DNA from: Symbiodinium natans
Lineage: Eukaryota; Sar; Dinophyceae; Suessiales; Symbiodiniaceae
Direction: 5' to 3'
Assembly (NCBI GenBank): GCA_905221605.1
Contig: CAJNDS010002402.1
Location: 126,001 to 190,000 of the forward strand
DNA length: 64,000 nt
Shown here: positions 55,772 to 64,000 of the stretch, one piece after another
How the letters are laid out: each line of letters begins with the position of its first letter
Numbering within the stretch: position 1 is the stretch's first letter
Notes under the pieces: generated by a model
Told to the model about the DNA's origin: nothing
Seen by the model: the letters and a program-made list of their open reading frames with translations, nothing else
The model's database searches: none
Translations under genes and position numbers: made by a program

Positions 55772-58690
55772 CACTGCTTCTTGAAGCGAAGGGTCTGCTG
55801 ACCTGAGGGAAGCTCTTTCTTCTTTTTGGCACGGCTGGCCGGCTTTGGGGCAGGCTCCCTGGCAGGCCCGGCGGCGCGTGCACTGGTGCCAGGAAGGGAA
55901 ACCACTTCCTTTGTCTTGCCAGGCCCCACCTCAGACACGTGCAAAGCTGCAGCCTTAGGAAGGGAAGCCACTTCCTTTAGAGCTGAAGAAGACCCTGGAG
56001 AGTCCGGCCGCCCAGGAGGCGTGGAAACCGAGGCCTGGGCATGAAAGGACAGGGTTTGGTTATTGTGGAGTTTTTTGCAGGGTTTCTGGAGACCTAAACA
56101 AGGCTGAGAATGGCCTGGAAGGAGGGTAAGATGGCACCCGGAGCACAGCCATCTACGTCCCTCATTTTTGAGCCGGTGCGTCGGGTGGAGGGTAGGCCAG
56201 AACTGGGGACCGTTATGGGGCATGTCAATGCACGGCTGCGCAAGCAAACGTTCTAGCCTATCCATCTCATGAACCTGCTGGAGGTAAAGCTTACACTTCG
56301 CACAAGTGATTGCAAGATTATTAGTTTTCAACCCCTACTTGCCAGACATGACCACCTACTGCTTCCGGGACATCCACTTTTGCCAGCAAAAGCTGGCGCT
56401 TATTAGGCCCTTTGGGTGGTTGGGGTTCCTCTCTTTGGCTTCGGGGAACAAAATCATCTTTTGAGGCGTGTTTCAAAACAACCACAGCTCGCGACGCCAG
56501 GTAGTCACAGATCCTGGTTACAAGCCTATCCAGGTCCTGGACTTTCCGCCCCGCTACAGGCGAGATGGTGGCAGCTCGTTTGCCTGCCAGCTCGTCCGCA
56601 CATTGGTTGGCCTGGTGTCTCCAAAGCTGGGAAAAGCCAAACCGCATTTCGAACTCACGGCTAGTTAGGTGGGATTTTACCCAAGTGGGCCTTATCCTAC
56701 CGCGGTCCTCCCAGACCGGGCCCCAAAAAGCCGGGGTCGTTTTTTGAAAGGATTTTTTGGAAAGGGTCCTTAGGGCTGGTTTACAGTCCCCCGTGAGGTC
56801 AACCTGACCAAGGGTGTGTTTGATCGTCTGCACAATGGCAAAAGATTCACCGTGCGCGACGCTTGTTCCGGGGGGGGTGAGGCCGGACATGGTTCCTAAC
56901 TCCTGAAACTGACCATTTTGAACCCGCCCCACGACTACAGACCAGCTCACCCTTCGCAATCTCGGATCCTTGGTGAACATGCCCCCTGACGCGTCCGTAG
57001 CAACCACCAGCCCGTCTGCTACTACCTGGGAGGACGTATGAAACACGCCTGTCTTGACCACTTCTAGGTCCCCCGAGGGAGCGACTGGGAGGTATTTAAG
57101 GGGAAGCATACCCCGAAGCCACAGGCAGTCCTCAGGGAAACGGCGCTTCTCCGCCAGAACATACCCTGGTAACCGCATGCCACCGGGGAAGGAAGGGCAC
57201 TCATACATGAGGTGGCGCAGGGTGGTTCCGGAATCACCACAAAACTTACAGACATCCTTGCCACCGTTGCCGTTATGGAGAATGGACCCTTGGAAAACCG
57301 CCCGGTAAGCGTACCGGGTAGTTTTAGTGCGCACTGACTTGAGCAGGCGACGCGGGACGGTCCAGTCGACCCCGCCACCAGCACCCGCTGCCGACGAGGC
57401 CGATCCCATGCGACGAGACCTCTGGGTCTTGATGATGTCCGTGAGGAAGGACGAGGTTTGTCCCAAGTGATTTTTGACTGCAATCCCTACACCTCCTAGG
57501 GGGTTACCCTTGGCACTTTTCGGGCTAGCAACACCAAAGAGCACATACCCTAGATTCATCAAATGACGAGTCTCAATCTTAAGGTCCTCTTTGGTAAGGT
57601 GAAGTTCTTGCAGCATAAGAATGTCCGGGGACAAGGTGTGGGCCCATTTCCGGTGACTCGACCGCCATCGGGTGACGTTGGCCGAACAGACCTTGAGATT
57701 CCTAGGTTTAGCTTCGTAAGAGTTTGCCGAAAGATCCTCCGAGCCTCGAAGGACAAAAACCCAGTCACTTGGGCTTGGGCTGGGGGAAGCAAGGGCCTGA
57801 AACATTTTGTGGACCACCAAATACTCCAAGGTCAAGGGGTCGGTGGGTTCGTCATCTTCGAAAAGGCCTACCATGTTAGACTCCACAGAAGGAAAGCCCT
57901 GCTGAAAACCCCTGGACACCAAACCCGCTAACTGGCCCCACTTGTCCATCTTTTCATGCGGGGTCATAGTGTCCCAGGCTACGATAGCTGAATCCAAAGG
58001 CTCCCTAGCCTTGAGAGGCCGGGCCGTCCGGTTGCGACGTCGTCGGGTTCTTCTGCTGCGACAAGACGACTGGGTACCTGTGGGTCGAGATCCACCTCCT
58101 AAGACGAGGGGAGTAGAAGTACTGGGGGTTTCATACAACTGCATGTCGCACAAAGCCTCCAGAGGAAAATACCTCGGCCCCGTCACCAAAGGATGGTGGA
58201 CCACCTCATATTGGCATAGCGCTGCTAAAGAAATTGGAACTGGTGAGGGATCTTTTGCTGGTACACATTCCGCTCCAAGCGAAACCTGCCCCAATCCTGA
58301 ATCCCACTCCTTCTGGAATGGCTGACCCTGACACATGCCACACAGAACCGCATGTCTTGATGACCGGGTGTATGTTGGAAGCTCCACCAGGCAACCCTGA
58401 CACGCAGGCACCACGGCACATTCATGGGAGGCCCATCCTCGGCACAGCCGACACAAAACTGCAAGCGCGAGACCATCCCCAACCTGGAAAAGGGTGTGAC
58501 ACGGGTCCTCCCCGGCCTGACACCTGCAGACCTCACAACAGCTAAGACTGAAGACATCTGCTTGGGAAGGGGATTGGCAAAACGTCTCGGGCAAGGTGAC
58601 AAAATTTTGACCAAGGGGAAAGACACGGGTTGTCGGGGAGAGGGACGACGCGGACAAGTGCGGGGAGAACAGGTTATCCCTGGAATCCAA
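55771..58690 (-). pseudogene. LINE copy B ORF2, deleted and frame-shifted
   Basis: 789 codons are open from 58690 to 56321: Cys/His-rich region (CCEVCRC, LCRLC, HEC, LCGMC), linker, first third of the endonuclease (SANVT, LQE) up to KNHLG, then a direct join to QTSSFL and the CCHC finger and RNase H. All RT motifs are missing. A 2-nt deletion in a C-run near 56325 then shifts the frame; the zinc-binding tail resumes at 56331-55771. It starts about 36 nt after the ORF1 stop and cannot mobilise itself, though the RNase H motifs are kept. Confidence 0.9.
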
Positions 58691-58726
58691 AACCCCCAGC
58701 GCCCTACAAGCCCCGAACCCAGCTCC

Positions 58727-59602
58727 CTAACCCGTCTGCGATGCCAGACCCGGGGCCTGGCCCCCCACTGCTCCCCCTGGCGGGGTTCGGCTTCGGCCTC
58801 GTGCTGCGAGGTCCGGCATCACCGAGGCCTGCGAGGGTGGCAGACCCGGGGGAAGGCCTGGATCGACCTGCATGCGTCTGCGCTTGGCTTCATCGGACTT
58901 AAGAGCTTCCAGCTTCCTCTTTTGCTCTTCGGTAAGGCTGGCCTCTTGCATGCCCAAAGCCTGCAGAACAGATTCCACTCCATTGTTGACCTCTTCCGCG
59001 CAATGCTTGACCACCTTGTCTTCATATTCCTTGGTGGTCTTCGCGACTTCCACCTTTGCCTCCTCGATGGCATTCTGGATGTCCTGCATCTTGTGAAGCA
59101 TTGCTCGCAAGTTGTCCTTGGCTGTGTCGATCTCCTCCTGCAGTCTCAGTTTCCTCTGGCCCAGATCACGGAGCTTGCCAACCGAGCTGCGAAGAACATC
59201 CCCAGCCTCTTTTCCCTCCTGGCGAGGGTCCGGGGTTGGGGTAGCCGGCAGGGCGTCCACGATGACCTGGGGAAGGTCTCCGACATGCTGCTGCAGGAGA
59301 GCAACAAGGTCCACATCCTCAGTGCGAGCCGGCTTGGCTTCAAACCCAGCCTCTTTCAGCTGCACACAGGCCTCTTCAGGAAGAGTGTCCCATACCTTCC
59401 GCAAGCAGTCATGGACCTTGTTGGTCTTGGGCTTGCGAGGTCGGGGCTTCGGCTCCGGCTTGGACCAGATCTTGGGGGTGGGCACATCCGTTGGCCACTT
59501 AGTTCCGCACCACTGACACTTGGGGAACTTGGGCACCTTTGCCGCGAAGATCCAGCTGGCCGGGCCGCACTTCTTGCGAACGTGGTAACGTCCACCCGCC
59601 AT
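58727..59602 (-). CDS. LINE copy B ORF1: zinc-binding, coiled-coil protein
   Basis: 291 residues from MAGGRYHV; the frame stays open about 40 codons further upstream. An early CxxC pair (KCQWCGTKW) sits in a Trp/Lys-rich region, followed by a Lys/Pro-rich linker, an acidic segment and a long charged coiled coil (heptads around LRLQEEIDTAKDNLRAMLHK). The C-terminus is Arg/Pro/Gly-rich (GLPPGLPPS, RGRSRTPP). Position and layout fit a LINE ORF1 (nucleic-acid-binding, trimer-forming). It is intact in this copy and absent from copy A. Confidence 0.8.
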   Translation of the reverse strand: MAGGRYHVRKKCGPASWIFAAKVPKFPKCQWCGTKWPTDVPTPKIWSKPEPKPRPRKPKTNKVHDCLRKVWDTLPEEACVQLKEAGFEAKPARTEDVDLVALLQQHVGDLPQVIVDALPATPTPDPRQEGKEAGDVLRSSVGKLRDLGQRKLRLQEEIDTAKDNLRAMLHKMQDIQNAIEEAKVEVAKTTKEYEDKVVKHCAEEVNNGVESVLQALGMQEASLTEEQKRKLEALKSDEAKRRRMQVDPGLPPGLPPSQASVMPDLAARGRSRTPPGGAVGGQAPGLASQTG

Positions 59603-59640
59603 GGTGACTGTGAAGAGGCCCCGAGCCCTAAAGGCTGGGC

Positions 59641-59988
59641 TCAGATGTTGGACTTGTTGAGGTCGGCACACCACCTCTGCCGGCGAGCCTCCGACAAAAG
59701 TTTCCCGGCGTCGGCAATCCAATCGTTCCGGGTCTTGGACCAGCGAGCCAAAGCACGGAGTTGGTTTGTTACCCTCTGCCCCGGTGTGAGGTCCCGGGCA
59801 CTGGGCTGTTCCTCAAACTCGGCTTGCAGATAGGACCTGATCGAGTCCTCCAAGGGCACCCTCTCGGCTACCCCAAAGCGCTGCACCTCAGGGGTGCGGG
59901 ATCGCTCTCTTCCCGCCGTGGGTTTGGAGGACCGCAGCCCTAAGGCCGGGAGAAAACAGGCCCGAGCCCAGAGGCTGGGTGAGTGCAA
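59641..59988 (-). CDS. Small ORF upstream of LINE ORF1
   Basis: 115 codons, charged and Arg-rich (RSYLQAEFEEQPSARDL, NQLRALARWSKTRNDWI), ending about 38 nt before the ORF1 ATG. The composition looks coding rather than random, and the position suggests a leader ORF of the element. No family recognised, and copy A does not reach this far, so conservation cannot be tested here. Confidence 0.45.
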   Translation of the reverse strand: MHSPSLWARACFLPALGLRSSKPTAGRERSRTPEVQRFGVAERVPLEDSIRSYLQAEFEEQPSARDLTPGQRVTNQLRALARWSKTRNDWIADAGKLLSEARRQRWCADLNKSNI

Positions 59989-60060
59989 TGCAGCCGCAGC
60001 CCTGAGGCTGGGTGAGTGCTATGCAGCCACAGCCCAGAGGCCGGGTGGGTGCTCAGGCAC
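59969..60060. repeat. ~33-bp tandem repeat in LINE leader
   Basis: Three units of AGCCC(A/T)GAGGC(T/C)GGGTG plus AGTGC(A/T)ATGCAGCC. Related single words (AGCCCTAAGGCCGGG) occur at 59.61 and 59.94 kb. Confidence 0.7.
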
Positions 60061-60339
60061 AGTATGGCTCAAGCGAATAGGCCGAAAACAAAGGGGGCCT
60101 GGTACCTTAACCCAGTTGAGGCCCAGAACCCAGGTTCACAGCTACTCGCTCAGCTACTTCGCCTACCCCACCGGGGTTTGAGCAGAAACTTGAGCCAACA
60201 GGAACTTTCGTCTGCACGCTGCGAGGCGTAGCCACCCGAAGGGGCTGTGGGTTCAAGTGAAACAAAAGCTTACTAAAACTGTGGGGTGAAACTGCCGGTA
60301 AGTTCCCCCTCTCATTCCTTGTCCTCGGTGTTGACGTAC

Positions 60340-60820
60340 CGCTACCCTCAACCGAAGTGAGGCCGGAATGTCGTTTTGACCAAGTCGTTGCCAGTGGCTC
60401 GAAGACTTTGGCCAAGGCAAATTGCCTGTATGCTTGCACATTCTCTGTGTTGTCTATTCGGGAGGTGATCCATGCCCTCGTTCGTGGAGGCCGCTATCCC
60501 TCAACCGAATGGAGGTCAATTCCTGTAGACCCAGATGCTCATTCTACGAGTCTCATTGCATGTCCTCAGTGCTTCCATCCACACCCCTCAACCGTAGTGA
60601 GGCCGGACATGTCTTCAAACCAGGTCATGGCCCAAGGCTTCATGGACTCTGGTTTCGGTGGCTGCCTCTTGCATGCACAGGGCATACTTCCTGTGGCTTT
60701 TGCCGGGAGGTGATCCATGCCCTCCGATTCTCAGAGGCCGCTATCCCTCTACCAGCGGGGTGGTCAATCCCCATAGACCGTTCCGATTGAGGCCCAATTC
60801 TGCACTTTCTCGTCATCTCA
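60340..60820. repeat. Two ~240-bp imperfect direct repeats upstream of LINE copy B
   Basis: CCCTCAACCG.AGTGAGGCCGG occurs at about 60348 and 60586, and GGGAGGTGATCCATGCCCTC with GAGGCCGCTATCCCTC at about 60461 and 60705. The same order at the same spacing indicates a duplicated ~240-bp module. A further GAGGCCGCTATCC is at 61070. They may be promoter monomers of the LINE or part of the neighbouring element. Confidence 0.65.
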
Positions 60821-61152
60821 CCTTGACGGATCCATGCCCTCGATTCACACATCTCCAACACGAGCCAAGCAGGAGGACCAGGTGAAGTACCTGCCCAAAC
60901 ATACCCCTTTTTAGGCTGGAGGACGCTAAGCGACCGAAATCGCCGCTACGCACCGGTGACCCCACGCCACACACCTTCAACAGGTGGCCGGTACAGGCGC
61001 CTGACAGGGGGCCGGGCAAGGTGCCGACTACCAGGTCAAACCCACCCTCCTCTGAGGGTATTATGTACGAGGCCGCTATCCATTGTGAGACCTGACTTTC
61101 TCCAATCCAGCCGTAGCCATTCAGCTGGTTCTTTGGTTTGCCACCAAGACTC
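60821..61152. other. Unassigned spacer
   Basis: No gene seen between the ~240-bp repeats and the 223-bp direct repeat. Confidence 0.4.
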
Positions 61153-61375
61153 CTTATGCCAAAGATGAAGTCCATGTTCGAATATATGTTGCCGAAACAT
61201 ATTAAAGCAAATTGTTGAAAACAGCAATCTAGATTCAACAGCACGCGGACAGCAATCCCTTGTTTTTCTCTGCCTTCGCAACGCGAAAAGGGGAATGGTA
61301 CACATCACATCGCGTGGCATGGAGCCACTCCCACATTTCAAACACAAGAGGTGGCATAGAGCCACCAGCCTTCTT
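61153..61375 (-). repeat. 223-bp direct repeat, outer copy
   Basis: Appears identical, base for base by eye, to 61617-61839. Together they flank a 241-bp spacer immediately downstream of the RT-RNase H gene. Confidence 0.93.
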
Positions 61376-61616
61376 TCCCCGGGTGGGAGGGTGGGGAACA
61401 AAAATTTTCGCCAGCTTGCTGCGAGCAAGAACCTTGACCCATTCAACATGCAATTCACATGTAAAAATTCATGCAACAAATCTCATGAGAGTGCATGCAC
61501 GGGTCAGACGAAAATTCCCAGCAGAACAACATGTAGAACATGGACACAAAAATTCTCATCAAAGAATTTTTGAGTTCATCTGGCATAAAACGCTGTCACA
61601 CAAGTGTGAAAGCTTG
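61376..61616. other. 241-bp spacer between direct repeats, with G4 motif
   Basis: Begins on the plus strand with GGGTGGGAGGGTGGGG (61381-61396), a G-quadruplex motif with single-nucleotide loops. The rest is AT-richer, with AAAAATT words and no coding signal. Confidence 0.7.
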
Positions 61617-61839
61617 CTTATGCCAAAGATGAAGTCCATGTTCGAATATATGTTGCCGAAACATATTAAAGCAAATTGTTGAAAACAGCAATCTAGATTC
61701 AACAGCACGCGGACAGCAATCCCTTGTTTTTCTCTGCCTTCGCAACGCGAAAAGGGGAATGGTACACATCACATCGCGTGGCATGGAGCCACTCCCACAT
61801 TTCAAACACAAGAGGTGGCATAGAGCCACCAGCCTTCTT
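61617..61839 (-). repeat. 223-bp direct repeat, inner copy
   Basis: Second copy of the repeat at 61153-61375. It overlaps the polypurine tract that follows the stop codon of the RT-RNase H gene. Confidence 0.93.
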
Positions 61840-61849
61840 CCCCCTTTTC
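61833..61849 (-). other. Polypurine tract after RT-RNase H stop
   Basis: Minus strand GAAAAGGGGGAAGAAGG, 17 purines, beginning within the TGA stop. Retroelements that use RNase H to prime plus-strand synthesis carry such a tract at this place. Confidence 0.6.
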
Positions 61850-64000
61850 ACTCCATCCTTTCGAGGATTGTGCCAGTGAGGAAACAACGCGGTGTCTCCT
61901 CGACAAAAGGTTTGAAACACGACATATCATGCCAACGGCCTCTGGACGGGGGGTCAGCTGGATTTGAGTGGCTGGGAACTCGATGGAACCAGGACATGCA
62001 AGGCCTCGCTTCATCTGCAACTTCAAAGGCCATAAGAAGTTGCCTCCAGGATGAGTCGGATGACGTCCCGGTCATGCATGCGCCCTGCACGCCTGAATGG
62101 TCGATAAAGTAGACAACCCTACGATTTGACAGGTCATTACTCCACAGCACTCGAGCGAGGACCACGGCATACAGCTCGGTCTGCCCTATGATGTGTTTCC
62201 TTCCCTCTGCCCACACCTGCACAACTGAATCTGGCACTCGGCAGCCAAAGACCTTCATCGTCGGGCGGGAGCCCGGAACGATTAGCAAGCCCCCCACACT
62301 GCACTCGAACTTATCTCCCTTGGGTTCGCATGCACCATCGGTGAAGACAAGCACGGGCGAAAGATCGCCCGCTGTGGAAATGCTTCGGGGCGGTCCGGAG
62401 CGCATGCGGCGCAAGAGAAGAGCAAAGGCTTCAAGATGATGGGGCAATAAGGGCACACTCACAGCATTCGCAGCCTCAAGCCTGCGAAGGTCAGCCAGCG
62501 CCAGACGGCCGGATCTTCCCAAGAGCTGTGATTCGGCAAACTGGAGCCTGCCAAAAAGGGCAGGAAGCTCGGCCACCCTCACTCTCCCTTGATGCATGAC
62601 CATCTCGAGTGACTCAGCTATGGCGCTGGCACGGTCTGGCTTATTTGCTACCCGGACAGCCTGATACCCTTGATCGGAAGTATCAAGGGTGACACCCAGC
62701 AGCTCGGTTTGCGTAGAAAAGCTACACTCCTTGTCCACCGAAGTCTCAAAACCCAAAAGAGTGAAGACTGCATGGGCACAGCCATCAGTGGCTTCTGCAA
62801 GACACTTAAGCGAAGTGCAAGGGTAGTCGTCGTAGTAGCAGGAGGCAAGCACGTCGACCTCAAGGAGGATGCGCCTAAGCAGCAAAGAGACCCTGTTGAA
62901 CTGCAGAACCGAAGCCGCAGACCCGAAAGGTAGGGTCCGGCATACAAAGGCTCTGGGCTCACGGGTCCCAGGTTCCCGCAGCATGATGACAGCCTTCCTT
63001 TGCTCTTCCGGGTGCAGCGGCAGCTGCTTGTAAGCAGACCTCAAGTCGTAGGTCTTCGTGAGGGGCCTGATGTTATCACCCTGCTCCCACATGGCATGCA
63101 CTTTCCCACTCAGGCAAGTGCCATCTGAAAGAGTCAAAGAAACATCTCCTCGGGATGAGGCGTAGCGAAAGATCGTTGAGCAGACCCACACAATCTCGTC
63201 GAGGGCCCTCAAGGCAACCTTCTCGAAAGCTCCAAATGTCGAGTTGACATTGTTCTCGCTGAGATCGTCGATAGGTCGCCACTTCTTTTGCCATACCGCG
63301 AATCTTCTGCAAGGGCACCATTTGTCACCGAAACGCTGCCTGACCTCCTCCAAGGAGAGAGGCCCGTGAAGCCATGCCTTCGAGTTCGGGTCGGCCTCGT
63401 CCAGAGTCAGCTCCCACAGGGGTTGCTCGAAGTCAGCGATGGCCTGCTTTCGAATCTTCTCCACCAAGGAATTCTGGAGAGCGGGCGCTCGGGTCCAGAA
63501 CTCCCGCTCATCAAGCTCTGCAGGGCGCACGTCAGGCTCAAAGACTCCTGTCGCAGGAAGATAGCCGGTTATGCGAAAACCATCCGCAAGGTCCCGATAG
63601 ATGGCCTCATCCGGCCAACCCAAAGACCGTCCAATTTTCTCGAGTAGGGCCAGCCTCTTTCCTCTGAGGACGGCTGCGACATCCTTGTGCATCGAGGCAA
63701 AAAGTTTTGCATTTTCCGACTCAAGCTCTTTAGCCCAAGCTCGCCATTGCCGAAGCTTGAGCAACCTAGAACGGAGGACTGCTACAGGCCCACCCGTTAA
63801 AGTCTTAAAGAGTACACGCAGAAGGTCATCAGGCACGGCCCGAGCCAGGTCAAAAGGATGCTGCAGGGACAGAGCATGATGCACATACTGCAACGGCTCA
63901 CGGTACACACCAAAGGTAACGTACGACGGCCCTGGGAAGTCAGGAAGAGCGACTCCCCCCCTTTCAAGTGACTGTCGCAGGAAACGGCTGCCGGCCGGCA
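61848..64000 (-). CDS. RT-RNase H protein of a second retroelement, DIRS/Ngaro-like (5' end beyond window)
   Basis: The frame is open from the right edge to a TGA at 61850-61848, at least 716 codons; it already reads YVTFGVYREPLQ before the first GTG at 63908. RT motifs: YDLRSAYKQLPLHPEE (motif A), LPFGSAASVLQFNR (motif B), YYDD (motif C). RNase H: FTDGACEP, QTELYAVVLARVLW, YFIDHSG, SNPADPPSRG, so the D-E-D-D set is present. The FGSA...F and NPADPPSRG wording resembles tyrosine-recombinase (DIRS-type) elements more than LINEs. No integrase or recombinase follows the RNase H; it may lie outside the window or be missing. Confidence 0.85.
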   Translation of the reverse strand, partial: PAGSRFLRQSLERGGVALPDFPGPSYVTFGVYREPLQYVHHALSLQHPFDLARAVPDDLLRVLFKTLTGGPVAVLRSRLLKLRQWRAWAKELESENAKLFASMHKDVAAVLRGKRLALLEKIGRSLGWPDEAIYRDLADGFRITGYLPATGVFEPDVRPAELDEREFWTRAPALQNSLVEKIRKQAIADFEQPLWELTLDEADPNSKAWLHGPLSLEEVRQRFGDKWCPCRRFAVWQKKWRPIDDLSENNVNSTFGAFEKVALRALDEIVWVCSTIFRYASSRGDVSLTLSDGTCLSGKVHAMWEQGDNIRPLTKTYDLRSAYKQLPLHPEEQRKAVIMLREPGTREPRAFVCRTLPFGSAASVLQFNRVSLLLRRILLEVDVLASCYYDDYPCTSLKCLAEATDGCAHAVFTLLGFETSVDKECSFSTQTELLGVTLDTSDQGYQAVRVANKPDRASAIAESLEMVMHQGRVRVAELPALFGRLQFAESQLLGRSGRLALADLRRLEAANAVSVPLLPHHLEAFALLLRRMRSGPPRSISTAGDLSPVLVFTDGACEPKGDKFECSVGGLLIVPGSRPTMKVFGCRVPDSVVQVWAEGRKHIIGQTELYAVVLARVLWSNDLSNRRVVYFIDHSGVQGACMTGTSSDSSWRQLLMAFEVADEARPCMSWFHRVPSHSNPADPPSRGRWHDMSCFKPFVEETPRCFLTGTILERME

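Larger units (their letters stand above)
54123..60240 (-). mobile_element. LINE-type retrotransposon, copy B (internal deletion)
   Basis: Head-to-tail with copy A and very similar to it. It retains ORF1, the start and end of ORF2, ORF3 and the 3' UTR, but lacks about 2.6 kb that in copy A spans 50478-53082 (second half of the endonuclease and the whole RT). It also has a 2-nt deletion near 56325. The 5' boundary is uncertain: the leader may reach into the repeats at 60.34-60.82 kb. Confidence 0.88.

Noticed and set aside
60189-60202. Minus-strand TTGGCTCAAG, like the 3' end of DinoSL, upstream of LINE ORF1
   Set aside because: Only 10 contiguous matches and poor agreement beyond; a 10-mer is expected by chance in a window of this size.
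61112-61128. Plus-strand CCGTAGCCATT, like the 5' end of DinoSL
   Set aside because: The match stops after 11 nt, and no gene lies downstream on the plus strand.
1-64000. tRNA, 5S rRNA, spliced-leader genes and CRISPR-like arrays
   Set aside because: Looked for T-loop words (GGTTCGAATCC type), 5S box words and regularly spaced repeats with unique spacers; none seen. A covariance-model search would be needed to exclude divergent copies.

Overview
The window looks like nuclear DNA of a dinoflagellate, most likely a Symbiodiniaceae alga. Four observations support this. (1) A processed-mRNA signature: a degenerate copy of the dinoflagellate spliced leader sits 21 nt upstream of the start of a kelch gene at 45.4 kb. 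(2) A 26-exon proline dehydrogenase gene can be rebuilt by eye at 20.2-27.4 kb. Most of its introns start with GA or GC instead of GT, and almost all end AG|G, the known dinoflagellate splice rule. (3) Telomere-type TTTAGGG tracts. (4) Dinoflagellate-style retroelements and CCCH zinc fingers. Every gene I can recognise is on the minus strand, as expected for dinoflagellate unidirectional gene arrays.

Layout. 0-4.4 kb is a subtelomere-like block: degenerate telomere repeats, a minisatellite and an ~810-bp tandem repeat separated by (TTTAGGG)n. 4.4-5.3 kb is AT-rich with a 430-bp ATATATAC microsatellite. 5.9-6.3 kb holds exons of an MMADHC (cblD) cobalamin-trafficking protein. 9.2-16.1 kb holds three dispersed CCCH zinc-finger units. 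20.2-27.4 kb is proline dehydrogenase (mitochondrial proline catabolism), apparently carrying an EF-hand insertion, with a Rolling-stone-like membrane-protein gene on the same strand inside its 3.0-kb intron 22. 28-37.7 kb is mostly repeats (minisatellites, C-rich arrays) with no gene I can support. A probable WD40 exon lies at 38.6 kb. 42.4-45.4 kb is the best single gene: a receptor-like protein with signal peptide, six kelch repeats, Ser/Thr-rich stalk, one membrane span, a cytosolic HET/TIR-like domain and an LRR tail.

47.2-60.2 kb contains two head-to-tail copies of one LINE-type retrotransposon. It encodes a coiled-coil ORF1, ORF2 with endonuclease, reverse transcriptase, CCHC finger, RNase H and a C-terminal zinc finger, and an unusual third ORF downstream of pol joined by a TGATG stop-start overlap. 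Copy A is 5' truncated and frame-broken; copy B has lost most of its endonuclease and all of its RT. 61.2-64.0 kb holds a second, different retroelement (RT with YYDD plus RNase H, DIRS/Ngaro-like) that runs off the right edge and is followed by two identical 223-bp direct repeats flanking a 241-bp spacer.

Exon boundaries were inferred by reading-frame continuity and family resemblance, without transcripts or database searches. Long stretches given as unassigned may contain further short exons that I could not recognise.
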